Positions 1 to 5,489 of a stretch of 6,106 nt of DNA are shown here, piece by piece. Source of the DNA: Pseudomonadota bacterium (GTDB lineage Bacteria > Pseudomonadota > Alphaproteobacteria > Caulobacterales > Caulobacteraceae); the NCBI GenBank assembly GCA_023445705.1, contig JAEXKM010000235.1, positions 1-6,106 on the forward strand. Direction: 5' to 3'. The notes below the pieces were generated by a model. The model worked only from the letters and a program-made list of their open reading frames with translations, did no database searches and was not told the origin of the DNA. The stretch's first letter is position 1. Each line of letters opens with the position of its first letter. The position numbers were made by a program, and so were the translations under genes.

Positions 1-204
1 GGCGCAGATCCAGACGTCGGTCCAGGCCGGCGGCAGGACCAGCGCCCTGATGCGTTCCAGCGTGGCGGCGTCGCGGACGACGGCTCCGTCGGAATCCCGA
101 TAGCCGAATCCCGTCGCAGTCTTCACCCGCGAGATCCCCGCGTCATGATCGTTCACATAGACAAGCCCGCCGATCTCCGGCGGGGCCTCGGTGTCGCGGG
201 GCAT
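1..204 (-). CDS. DNA topoisomerase IB, N-terminal fragment (runs off left edge)
   Basis: Read on the minus strand from an ATG at 204, the frame stays open for 68 codons to the window edge. The peptide begins MPRDTEAPPEIGGLVYVND and later has GFGYRDSDG, a TLERIRAL stretch and PPAWTDVWIC near the end. This order (G-x-x-Y-V, GI-x-R, GFxYxxxxG, RIxxLxxPPAWxxVWI) is the N-terminal domain of bacterial, poxvirus-like type IB topoisomerases, which relax supercoils through a transient 3'-phosphotyrosine link without ATP. The catalytic domain with the Arg/His/Tyr residues lies outside the window, so activity cannot be judged. An AAAAGG stretch (complement of 211-216) sits about 6 bases before the ATG and could be the ribosome-binding site. 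The gene is divergent from rlmJ. The family call is from remembered conserved sequence and is strong for so short a piece. Confidence 0.9.
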   Translation of the reverse strand, partial: MPRDTEAPPEIGGLVYVNDHDAGISRVKTATGFGYRDSDGAVVRDAATLERIRALVLPPAWTDVWICA

Positions 205-303
205 GGGGCGCCTTTTGGAAAAGCCGGCGGCTCGTGGCAGGAAGCACCGCGGCTCAAACGAGGCGCCGGCCTCGCCGGTTCCTCTGCGCCAAAGGAGCTT
301 TTC
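205..303. promoter_or_regulatory. Divergent intergenic region, topoisomerase IB / rlmJ
   Basis: These 99 bases separate two divergent starts, so promoters for both should lie here or just inside the neighbouring genes. For rlmJ the only suggestive element is GCTCAAAC at 252-259, one mismatch from the Caulobacter-type -10 consensus GCTANAWC. No convincing -35 lies 16-18 bases upstream. A small GC hairpin (CCGGC 266-270 with GCCGG 274-278) is probably just GC-rich noise. The region's role follows from gene layout; the exact promoter is not resolved. Confidence 0.35.
291..297 (+). promoter_or_regulatory. Ribosome-binding site deciding the rlmJ start
   Basis: AAAGGAG lies 6 bases before the GTG at 304 and is a near-perfect Shine-Dalgarno sequence. 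It selects GTG 304 over the in-frame ATG at 145, which lies inside the divergent topoisomerase gene and would add 53 residues with no counterpart in the family. Confidence 0.85.
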
Positions 304-1128
304 GTGAACTATCGCCACGCCTTCCACGCCGGGAATTTCGCCGACATCGTCAAGCACGCCGCGCTCCTGGACCTGCTGGCCAGGATGCAGCAGGCGCCAG
401 AGCCCCTGGCGGTGTTCGACACCCACGGCGGCCGCGGGCTTTATGACCTCTCGGGCGACGAGTCCCAGCGTTCGGGCGAGGCGAAGGCGGGAATCGAAAG
501 GCTGATGACGTCGGACGGTTTGCCGCCCGCACTCAGGCCGCTCCAGACCGCGGTCGCCAAGCTGAACGCCGGCGGCGAGACGACGCTCTATCCGGGCTCG
601 CCCCTGCTGGTGGCCGGCGCCCTGCGCAAGGGCGACAGCTATCTGGGCTGCGAACTGCGGCCGCCTGAGCATTCGGCTCTATCGGAGACCTTGGCCGGCT
701 GGCCGGCGGCGAAGACGGCCTGCGCCGACGGCTATGTCGAGGTGCAGAAGCGCCTGCCCAAGGAAGGGCAGGTCCTGGTGCTGATCGATCCCCCCTTCGA
801 AAAGAGCGACGATTACGAGCGCTGCGCGGCGGCCATCGCGGCCATGACCCGGAAGAATCCCGGCGCGGTGGTCATGGTATGGCTGCCGGTGAAGGACCTC
901 GAGACGTTCGACGCCTTCTTGCGAGAGGCCGAGGACGCCTATGACGGCCCTCTGCTGGTGGCCGAGGCGCGGATGCGCCCGCTCACCGATCCGATGAAGA
1001 TGAACGGCTGTGCTCTTGTGATCGCCAATGCTCCCTCCGGGTTCGACGAACCTTTGCGCGAGATCTGCGGCTGGGTGGTCGAGCGCCTGGGCGAGAAGGG
1101 CAAGGCCGAGGTCTGGACAGCCGGCTGA
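304..1128 (+). CDS. rlmJ: 23S rRNA (adenine(2030)-N(6))-methyltransferase RlmJ
   Basis: Predicted SAM-dependent enzyme that N6-methylates A2030 (E. coli numbering) of 23S rRNA during ribosome assembly in the cytoplasm. The 274-residue product is close to the roughly 280 residues of E. coli RlmJ. It opens with NYRHAFHAGNFADIVKH (residues 2-18), the family's hallmark N-terminus, including the conserved Lys at 17. DTHGGRGLYDL (from residue 39) is the SAM-binding region. DPPFE (162-166) is the catalytic motif IV; its Asp aligns with E. coli Asp164 as I recall it. The usual DPPY is DPPF here. MNGCALVI (from about 233) matches the conserved C-terminal strand. The start is GTG 304, chosen for the strong AAAGGAG just upstream and because homologues begin at this point. 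It is divergent from the topoisomerase gene, and the next gene's candidate TTG start lies 2 bases after its stop, so co-transcription is likely. Confidence 0.95.
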   Translation: MNYRHAFHAGNFADIVKHAALLDLLARMQQAPEPLAVFDTHGGRGLYDLSGDESQRSGEAKAGIERLMTSDGLPPALRPLQTAVAKLNAGGETTLYPGSPLLVAGALRKGDSYLGCELRPPEHSALSETLAGWPAAKTACADGYVEVQKRLPKEGQVLVLIDPPFEKSDDYERCAAAIAAMTRKNPGAVVMVWLPVKDLETFDAFLREAEDAYDGPLLVAEARMRPLTDPMKMNGCALVIANAPSGFDEPLREICGWVVERLGEKGKAEVWTAG

Positions 1129-1130
1129 TC

Positions 1131-1757
1131 TTGGCGCGCGCCCTCGGCTCGGGCTATGGCTCATTCATTGCTGATCAGGGAAACAGCCGGCGCGTGCTCA
1201 AGCGGGTCTTCGATTTCATCGCTGCGCTCGCGGGCTTGATCGTCCTGTCGCCGTTCCTGGCCGCGATCGCTGTCGCGGTCAGGCTCGATAGTCCCGGTCC
1301 CGCGCTGCACTGGTCCAGCCGCGTGGGCCGTTACAACCGCCTGTTCAAGATGCCGAAGTATCGGACGATGCGGATCGGGGCTCCGAACGTCGCTACCCAT
1401 CTGCTGGAGGATCCGGACGCCTGGATCACGCCGCTGGGGCGCCTCCTTCGCCGCACCAGCCTGGATGAATTCCCCCAGCTCTGGAGCGTGCTGACCGGGC
1501 AGATGAGCCTGGTGGGCCCGCGCCCGGCGCTCTTCAACCAGGACGACCTGGTGGCATTGCGGACCCAAGCCGGGGTGGACGCTCTGCGCCCCGGCGTGAC
1601 TGGTTGGGCGCAAATCAATGGCCGCGACGACCTGCCGGTCGGCGAGAAGGCCCAGCTCGACGCCGACTATCTAGCCAATCAGAACCTGTTGCTAGACATC
1701 AGGATAATCCTGACGACGGTCGTTGCGGCGCTCTCCGGGCGCGGCGTCCAGCACTAG
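1131..1757 (+). CDS. Short polyprenyl-phosphate sugar-1-phosphate transferase (PglC/WcaJ catalytic-domain type)
   Basis: Predicted monotopic phosphoglycosyl transferase. It would move a sugar-1-phosphate from a UDP-sugar to undecaprenyl phosphate at the cytoplasmic face of the inner membrane, the first step of O-antigen, capsule or other glycan synthesis. Visible features (208-residue form): a basic and hydrophobic segment at about 23-51 with the helix-breaking Ser40-Pro41 of the re-entrant membrane helix; DSPGPALHWSSRVGR (53-67); KYRTM (76-80); the catalytic Asp112-Glu113 in SLDEFPQLW; SLVGPRPAL (126-134); and PGVTGWAQINGR (154-165). The long N-terminal membrane domain of WcaJ/WbaP is absent. 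The sugar cannot be read from sequence; the HWS and ALFNQDDL features recall O-antigen initiators of the WbqP/WreU kind (from memory). The start is uncertain: TTG 1131 lacks a good ribosome site, while in-frame GTG 1194 has CAGGGA about 12 bases upstream and would start MLKRVFDF, typical of short homologues. No other glycan genes are nearby. Confidence 0.9.
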   Translation: MARALGSGYGSFIADQGNSRRVLKRVFDFIAALAGLIVLSPFLAAIAVAVRLDSPGPALHWSSRVGRYNRLFKMPKYRTMRIGAPNVATHLLEDPDAWITPLGRLLRRTSLDEFPQLWSVLTGQMSLVGPRPALFNQDDLVALRTQAGVDALRPGVTGWAQINGRDDLPVGEKAQLDADYLANQNLLLDIRIILTTVVAALSGRGVQH

Positions 1758-1811
1758 GAAGCCAACCCTCCTCGTCTTCGCGCGTTCTGACCTGTCTCGG
1801 AGCGCACGGTT

Positions 1812-3836
1812 TTGACGAAGGAACCAGACAGCAAGAGCCGCCGCACAGGCAGTTGGCTCAAAGACCACCGGAAGCCGATCCTTTGGACGGGCGGAATATT
1901 CGCAGTCCTGGTCGCGGCGGTGATCGTGGTCTTGTCGATCCTCGACTGGAACATGCTTCGAGGACCGATCTCGCGCTTTGCCACCGAGCGAACGGGGCGG
2001 GAGGTGGCGATCGACGGCGATCTCGATGTCCACATCCTGAGCTGGAAGCCCAGCGCGACCGTAAACGGCCTGCGCATCGGCAATCCCGCCTGGGCCGGCA
2101 AGGGCCGCATGGCCGAAATCCGCCGGCTGGACGTCCAGATCGAACTGCTGCCGCTGCTGCGCGGCCAGGTGATCTTGCCGCGACTGGCGGTCGACCAGCC
2201 GAACCTCGTGCTCGTCCGCGACGGTCAGGGCCGGGTCAATTGGTCCTTCGACCGGGGCAAGCCTAAGGGCAAGCCCTTCCGCATGCCGCCGATCCGGCAC
2301 TTCAGCGTCGAAACCGGTCGGCTGAAGTTCACCGACACCAGCCGGCGCCTGAGCCTGGACGCGCGGATCGAGGCCACGGAGCGTCTTGGGCGAACTGGGC
2401 GCGGCTTCGTGCTGGACGGCAAGGGATCGATCAACGGCGCGCCCTTCGTGCTCGACGTGACCGGCGGGCCGCTGTTGAACGTCCGCCCCAACCATCCCTA
2501 TCCCTTCGACGCCGACGTGCGGGCCGGCGCGACGCACATCACCGCCAAGGGGGCGATCCCCAAGCCCTTCGACCTTGGCCGCTTCACGGCCGACGTCACC
2601 GCCCGGGGCGCGGACCTGGCCGATCTATACGAGTTGACCGGCGTCGCCCTGCCGAACACGCCGCCCTATCGCCTGGCCGGTAAGCTCGCGCGCGACGACG
2701 AGATGTGGAAGGTCACCGGCCTGGGTGGTCGCGTAGGCGACAGCGACATGTCCGGCGTGCTTTCGGTCGATACCGGCGGGGAGCGTCCGTTCCTGCGGGG
2801 CGACCTGAAGTCGAAGCTGCTCGATTTCGACGACCTCGCGGCGATTTTCGGCGGGGCGCCCGCCCGCGGTGGCGGCGAGACGGCCTCCGATGGGCAAAAG
2901 GCGGTGGGCCGTCAACTCGCCGCCCAGCGCCGCCTGCTGCCTGACGCCACCCTGAAGGTTTCCCGGATCCGCGCAATGGATGCGGACGTGAAGTACCGCG
3001 CAGAGAGCGTGCGAGCCCCGCACATTCCGCTGCGCGGCGCCCTGGTGAGGGTTAAGCTGGACAATGGCCTGCTGATCGCCGACCCGCTGCGCTTCGACCT
3101 GCCCCAGGGCAATTTCGCGGGCATGGCGCGGCTGGACGCCCGTAAGGATACGCCGGTGAGCGCCATCGATATTCGGCTGTCCAAGGCTCGGCTGGAGCAA
3201 CTCCTCCCGGTCAGTTCAGGCGGCGCTCCGCCCCTGACTGGCGGGCTCGTCGGACGCGTGAAGCTGACAGGCGTCGGCGCGTCGGTGCGTGAGGCGGCAG
3301 GAAACGCCAATGGAGAGGCGATGCTGGTGGTCCCGGGCGGGGAGGTGCGCGAGGCCTTCGCCGAGCTGCTGGGGATCAACGTCACCAAGGGCCTGGGCCT
3401 GCTGCTTGCCAAGGACCAGTCCAAGACCGACGTGCGTTGCGCCGTCGCCCATTTCGAGGCCCGCAACGGCGTCCTGCGCTCGGACAGGATCGTCTTCGAC
3501 ACCGATCCGGTGCTGGGGACGGGCGAAGGGACGATCGACCTACGCACCGAGCAGATGAACTTCAAGATCGCCGGCAAGCCCAAGGAGCCGCGCCTCATCC
3601 GTCTCATGGCGCCGGTGACGGTCAACGGGCCGATCGTACAGCCCAAGATCGGCGTGGAGCCAGGGCGGGCCATCGCTCAGGGCGGGATCGCCGCCGCGCT
3701 CGGCGCCTTCGTGACGCCCATCGCCGCGATCCTGCCGTTCGTGGATCTGGGCCTGGCCAAGGACGCGGCCTGCGGCGCTCTCATCGCCGAGGCTGGACGG
3801 GAAGGGGCGCCCGTGGCCAAGACGGCGAGCCGCTAA
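1812..3836 (+). CDS. AsmA family protein (YhjG/AsmA-like, inner-membrane anchored)
   Basis: A 674-residue protein with a basic cytoplasmic tail, one membrane anchor (about 22-44) and a large periplasmic part. After the anchor comes DWNMLRGPISRFATERTGRE (46-64), then repeated strand-rich segments such as IDGDLDV, LRIGNPAW and RLAVDQPNLVLVRDGQGRVNW (to 144). This is the AsmA N-terminal pattern. The C-terminal half has LTGGLVGRVKLTG, GGEVREAFAELLGINVTKGL and the final FVTPIAAILPFVDLGLAKDAACGALI, the conserved AsmA C-terminal domain. Length and the DWN and NW signatures resemble E. coli YhjG (about 690 residues). AsmA proteins are linked to outer-membrane biogenesis, and some bridge-like members are thought to carry phospholipids between membranes; the role of this one is unknown. 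TTG 1812 is chosen because CGGAG lies 9 bases upstream and the next good start would lose the membrane anchor. It starts 54 bases after the sugar transferase, possibly on the same transcript. Confidence 0.92.
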   Translation: MTKEPDSKSRRTGSWLKDHRKPILWTGGIFAVLVAAVIVVLSILDWNMLRGPISRFATERTGREVAIDGDLDVHILSWKPSATVNGLRIGNPAWAGKGRMAEIRRLDVQIELLPLLRGQVILPRLAVDQPNLVLVRDGQGRVNWSFDRGKPKGKPFRMPPIRHFSVETGRLKFTDTSRRLSLDARIEATERLGRTGRGFVLDGKGSINGAPFVLDVTGGPLLNVRPNHPYPFDADVRAGATHITAKGAIPKPFDLGRFTADVTARGADLADLYELTGVALPNTPPYRLAGKLARDDEMWKVTGLGGRVGDSDMSGVLSVDTGGERPFLRGDLKSKLLDFDDLAAIFGGAPARGGGETASDGQKAVGRQLAAQRRLLPDATLKVSRIRAMDADVKYRAESVRAPHIPLRGALVRVKLDNGLLIADPLRFDLPQGNFAGMARLDARKDTPVSAIDIRLSKARLEQLLPVSSGGAPPLTGGLVGRVKLTGVGASVREAAGNANGEAMLVVPGGEVREAFAELLGINVTKGLGLLLAKDQSKTDVRCAVAHFEARNGVLRSDRIVFDTDPVLGTGEGTIDLRTEQMNFKIAGKPKEPRLIRLMAPVTVNGPIVQPKIGVEPGRAIAQGGIAAALGAFVTPIAAILPFVDLGLAKDAACGALIAEAGREGAPVAKTASR

Positions 3837-3861
3837 CCTTCCACGGATGGGCCGGCGTTTG

Positions 3862-3891
3862 TTGACGCGGCTGCAAGCGGCGCCTCACATT
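3862..3891 (+). promoter_or_regulatory. Candidate promoter for the cytochrome c'/b561 pair
   Basis: TTGACG at 3862-3867 exactly matches the alphaproteobacterial housekeeping -35 element. Eighteen bases on, CACATT (3886-3891) is a weak -10 match (three of six to TATAAT). A start site near 3898 would leave a leader of about 25 bases before ATG 3922. This position also argues against the in-frame ATG at 3847, which would lie upstream of the promoter. The -35 is clear but the -10 is poor, so this is a moderate call. Confidence 0.4.
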
Positions 3892-3921
3892 CACACCCTC
3901 AGTTGTAGTCGAGGTCATCGA

Positions 3922-4389
3922 ATGTCCGCACGCCAAGCCAAGACCAGCCCGGTCGCCATCGCTATCGTACTGGCCCTGACCGCGACGGGCGCCATGGCCG
4001 CCTCGGCCGCCGAAACGGCCATCGCCACCCGGCAGGCTGGCTACAAGAAGATCGGCGGCGCCTTCAAGGCGATCAACGAAGAGCTCCGCAAGGACGCGCC
4101 CGACACCAAGCTGATCGCCTCCAACGCCGCGGTGATCAACGCCCAGGCGGGTCAGGTGCCGCGTTGGTTCCCCGCCGGGTCGGGCCCCGAAGCCGGTTTC
4201 AAGACCAAGGCCAAGCCGGCGATCTGGTCTGACTCGGCCAAGTTCGGCGCCGCGGCGGCGAAGTTCCAGACCGAGGCGGGCAAGCTGCAGACGGTTGCGG
4301 CCGCCGGGAATGTCGACGGCATCAAGGCGCAGGTGCGCGCCGTCGGCGGGACCTGCAAGGGCTGCCACGACTCTTATCGCGCCGAGTAG
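3922..4389 (+). CDS. Cytochrome c' (periplasmic, c-type haem, four-helix bundle)
   Basis: A 155-residue precursor. Residues 1-26 form a Sec signal peptide (basic start, VAIAIVLAL core, AMA before the likely cleavage); the mature protein of about 129 residues fits the family. The haem motif CKGCH (145-149) lies at the extreme C-terminus, as in cytochrome c', with His149 as proximal ligand and Arg153 in the place of the proximal Arg (Arg124 in the Alcaligenes protein, from memory). The first helix has RQAGYKKIG (37-45). Tyr41 sits where Leu16 is found in Alcaligenes cytochrome c', Met in six-coordinate c-556 and Tyr16 in Chromatium vinosum cytochrome c'. Family members are often five-coordinate and bind NO or CO; protection from NO is a known role, though inferred here. 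ATG 3922 is chosen for GAGG 7 bases upstream and because the signal peptide then begins at residue 1. The cytochrome b561 gene follows after 4 bases. Confidence 0.93.
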   Translation: MSARQAKTSPVAIAIVLALTATGAMAASAAETAIATRQAGYKKIGGAFKAINEELRKDAPDTKLIASNAAVINAQAGQVPRWFPAGSGPEAGFKTKAKPAIWSDSAKFGAAAAKFQTEAGKLQTVAAAGNVDGIKAQVRAVGGTCKGCHDSYRAE

Positions 4390-4393
4390 TCTC

Positions 4394-5065
4394 ATGAGTT
4401 CCGAGGTGTCGGCGGGCCCAGCGCGCCCGCTGTGGGACGTTCCGACCCGGATCGTCCACTGGTCGTTGGTGGTGCTGCTCCTGGTCGCCTGGTTCACCGG
4501 CGGCGAGAACATGCAGCTCCATCGCTGGACGGGCTATACGATCCTCGGCCTGCTCGTGTTCCGACTGTGGTGGGGTGTTGCGGGCGGCTCGACCGCCCGT
4601 TTCGCGCATTTCCTGGCTGGGCCGGGTGAAACCTTCAGCTACTTGCGCACCCTAGGCGAACGGTCACCCAGCCAGGCCGCCGGCCACAATCCGGTGGGCG
4701 CCTGGAGCGTCCTGGCCATGATCTTGATGTTGTTGGTTCAGGTCGGGCTGGGTCTGTTCGCCAGCGACATCGACGGGCTGGAATCGGGCCCGCTTTCGCA
4801 TCTGGTCGACTTCGACGCGAGCAGGGCGGCCGCCGAGCTGCACGAACTGACCTTCCGCATCGTGCAGGCCCTGGTGGCGCTGCATATCGCCGCCATCGCC
4901 TTCTATGCGATCTGGAAGCGCCAGAACCTCATCGGCGCCATGATCACCGGCAAGAGGCCGTTCTTGGGCGAGGCGCTGCGGCCGGCCAAGCTTTGGAGCT
5001 ATCTGGTCGGACTGGCGCTCGCGGTTCTGGTCGCTTGGTTCATCGCCAAGGGATTGAAGTTCTGA
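4394..5065 (+). CDS. Cytochrome b561 family integral-membrane haem protein
   Basis: A 223-residue inner-membrane protein of the bacterial b561/Ni-hydrogenase b-type family, about the usual length. It has WDVPTRIVHW (14-23) leading into helix 1 (about 21-36), MQLHRWTGY (40-48) leading into helix 2 (44-62, with FRLWWG), then GHNPVGAWSV (97-106) with helix 3 (to about 123), a His-containing HELTF (150-154) starting helix 4 (to about 175), and a last hydrophobic segment (199-218). His22, His43, His150 and His164 are the likely axial ligands of two b haems. Family members oxidise quinol and pass electrons to a partner; the cytochrome c' gene ending 4 bases upstream is the obvious candidate. No strong ribosome site is seen before ATG 4394, so translation is probably coupled to the upstream gene. 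A longer reading from 4295 would overlap the cytochrome c' gene and is rejected. Confidence 0.93.
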   Translation: MSSEVSAGPARPLWDVPTRIVHWSLVVLLLVAWFTGGENMQLHRWTGYTILGLLVFRLWWGVAGGSTARFAHFLAGPGETFSYLRTLGERSPSQAAGHNPVGAWSVLAMILMLLVQVGLGLFASDIDGLESGPLSHLVDFDASRAAAELHELTFRIVQALVALHIAAIAFYAIWKRQNLIGAMITGKRPFLGEALRPAKLWSYLVGLALAVLVAWFIAKGLKF

Positions 5066-5068
5066 GGT

Positions 5069-5097
5069 GCGATGCTCCCCGCCGGGGGGAGCATCGC
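5069..5097. terminator. Strong hairpin terminator between convergent genes
   Basis: A perfect 12-bp stem, GCGATGCTCCCC (5069-5080) pairing with GGGGAGCATCGC (5086-5097), closes a 5-base GCCGG loop. It begins 3 bases after the b561 stop and ends 7 bases from the stop of the convergent minus-strand gene, so it can serve both. There is no run of T after the stem on either strand, so it may act as a non-canonical terminator or mainly protect the 3' end. Confidence 0.8.
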
Positions 5098-5104
5098 CAA
5101 AGCC

Positions 5105-5437
5105 TCAGCCGCCGTTCGCCGCGTCGCGCAGGCAGGTCAGCCAAGCGTCTTCCCGGGCCTTTTCGGCCGAGCGCAGCTTGTCCTCGGCCTCGCGCACCCC
5201 GGCGTCGTGCTTGCGCCATTCGAGCACCGCGCCTTCACGGGCGGCGCGGGCGGCTTCCATGGTCGGGAAGCGGGCAAGTACGGCGCGGACGCTGTAGTTG
5301 ACCGGCGGGCCAACCGTCTCCCGGTCCGGATAGAAGCCCGTGATCGAGTCCGCAGTCTCGTTCTCGATATGGAAAACGTCCGCCCAGCCAGCATGGTGCC
5401 GCATCAGGGCCCAGGGACGTTCAATCCGGTCGCTCAT
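5105..5437 (-). CDS. Conserved-looking hypothetical protein, 110 residues, charged C-terminal helix
   Basis: I do not recognise a named family. The start is secure: ATG at 5437 with AGGAG (complement of 5444-5448) 6 bases upstream. The N-terminal half (1-57) is a mixed, aromatic-rich segment with RPWALMRHHAGWADVFHIEN and ITGFYPDRETVGPPVNYSV, which looks like a small beta-rich fold. Residues 58-104 are rich in Ala, Glu, Arg and Lys with almost no helix breakers and likely form a long amphipathic helix or short coiled coil. There is one Cys (102), no signal peptide and no membrane segment, so it is probably cytoplasmic. It follows the amidase gene on the same strand after 52 bases and may share its transcript; the hairpin at 5069-5097 lies just past its stop. 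Clean start, stop, spacing and terminator support a real gene; the function is unknown. Confidence 0.8.
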   Translation of the reverse strand: MSDRIERPWALMRHHAGWADVFHIENETADSITGFYPDRETVGPPVNYSVRAVLARFPTMEAARAAREGAVLEWRKHDAGVREAEDKLRSAEKAREDAWLTCLRDAANGG

Positions 5438-5489
5438 GAAAAACTCCTAGGAATCCTGACCCAAGCTAACGCGGGAGAGTGACCGTTTT

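Noticed and set aside
145..303. In-frame N-terminal extension of rlmJ from ATG 145
   Set aside because: It overlaps the divergent topoisomerase gene, has no family counterpart, and a strong ribosome site points to GTG 304.
679..1164. 161-codon minus-strand open frame
   Set aside because: Antisense to rlmJ, His/Arg/Gln-rich composition typical of high-GC shadow frames, no recognisable motif.
1758..1811. Possible promoter in the 54-base gap before AsmA
   Set aside because: No paired -35/-10 elements could be picked out; only a CGGAG ribosome site is supported.
1604..2266. 220-codon plus-strand open frame
   Set aside because: Out-of-frame overlap of two well-supported genes, Arg/Pro-rich, no motif.
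1692..2537. 281-codon minus-strand open frame
   Set aside because: Lies antisense to the sugar transferase end and AsmA start, which both carry clear family motifs; composition is that of a GC shadow frame.
2912..3673. 253-codon minus-strand open frame
   Set aside because: Antisense inside AsmA; Ser/Arg/Pro-rich low-information protein with no domain.
3847..3921. In-frame upstream ATG for cytochrome c'
   Set aside because: It would put 25 residues before the signal peptide, lies upstream of the TTGACG element, and lacks a good ribosome site.
3781..4512. 243-codon minus-strand open frame crossing the AsmA/cytochrome c' gap
   Set aside because: Gly/Arg-rich shadow of the cytochrome c' gene, which has a signal peptide and CKGCH; no support for an antisense gene.
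5446..5453. TCCTAGGA palindrome before the 110-residue gene
   Set aside because: Only 8 bases and overlaps the ribosome-binding site; too short to claim an operator.
5072..5482. 136-codon plus-strand open frame over the hypothetical gene
   Set aside because: It starts inside the terminator hairpin and is antisense to a gene with a good ribosome site and stop placement.
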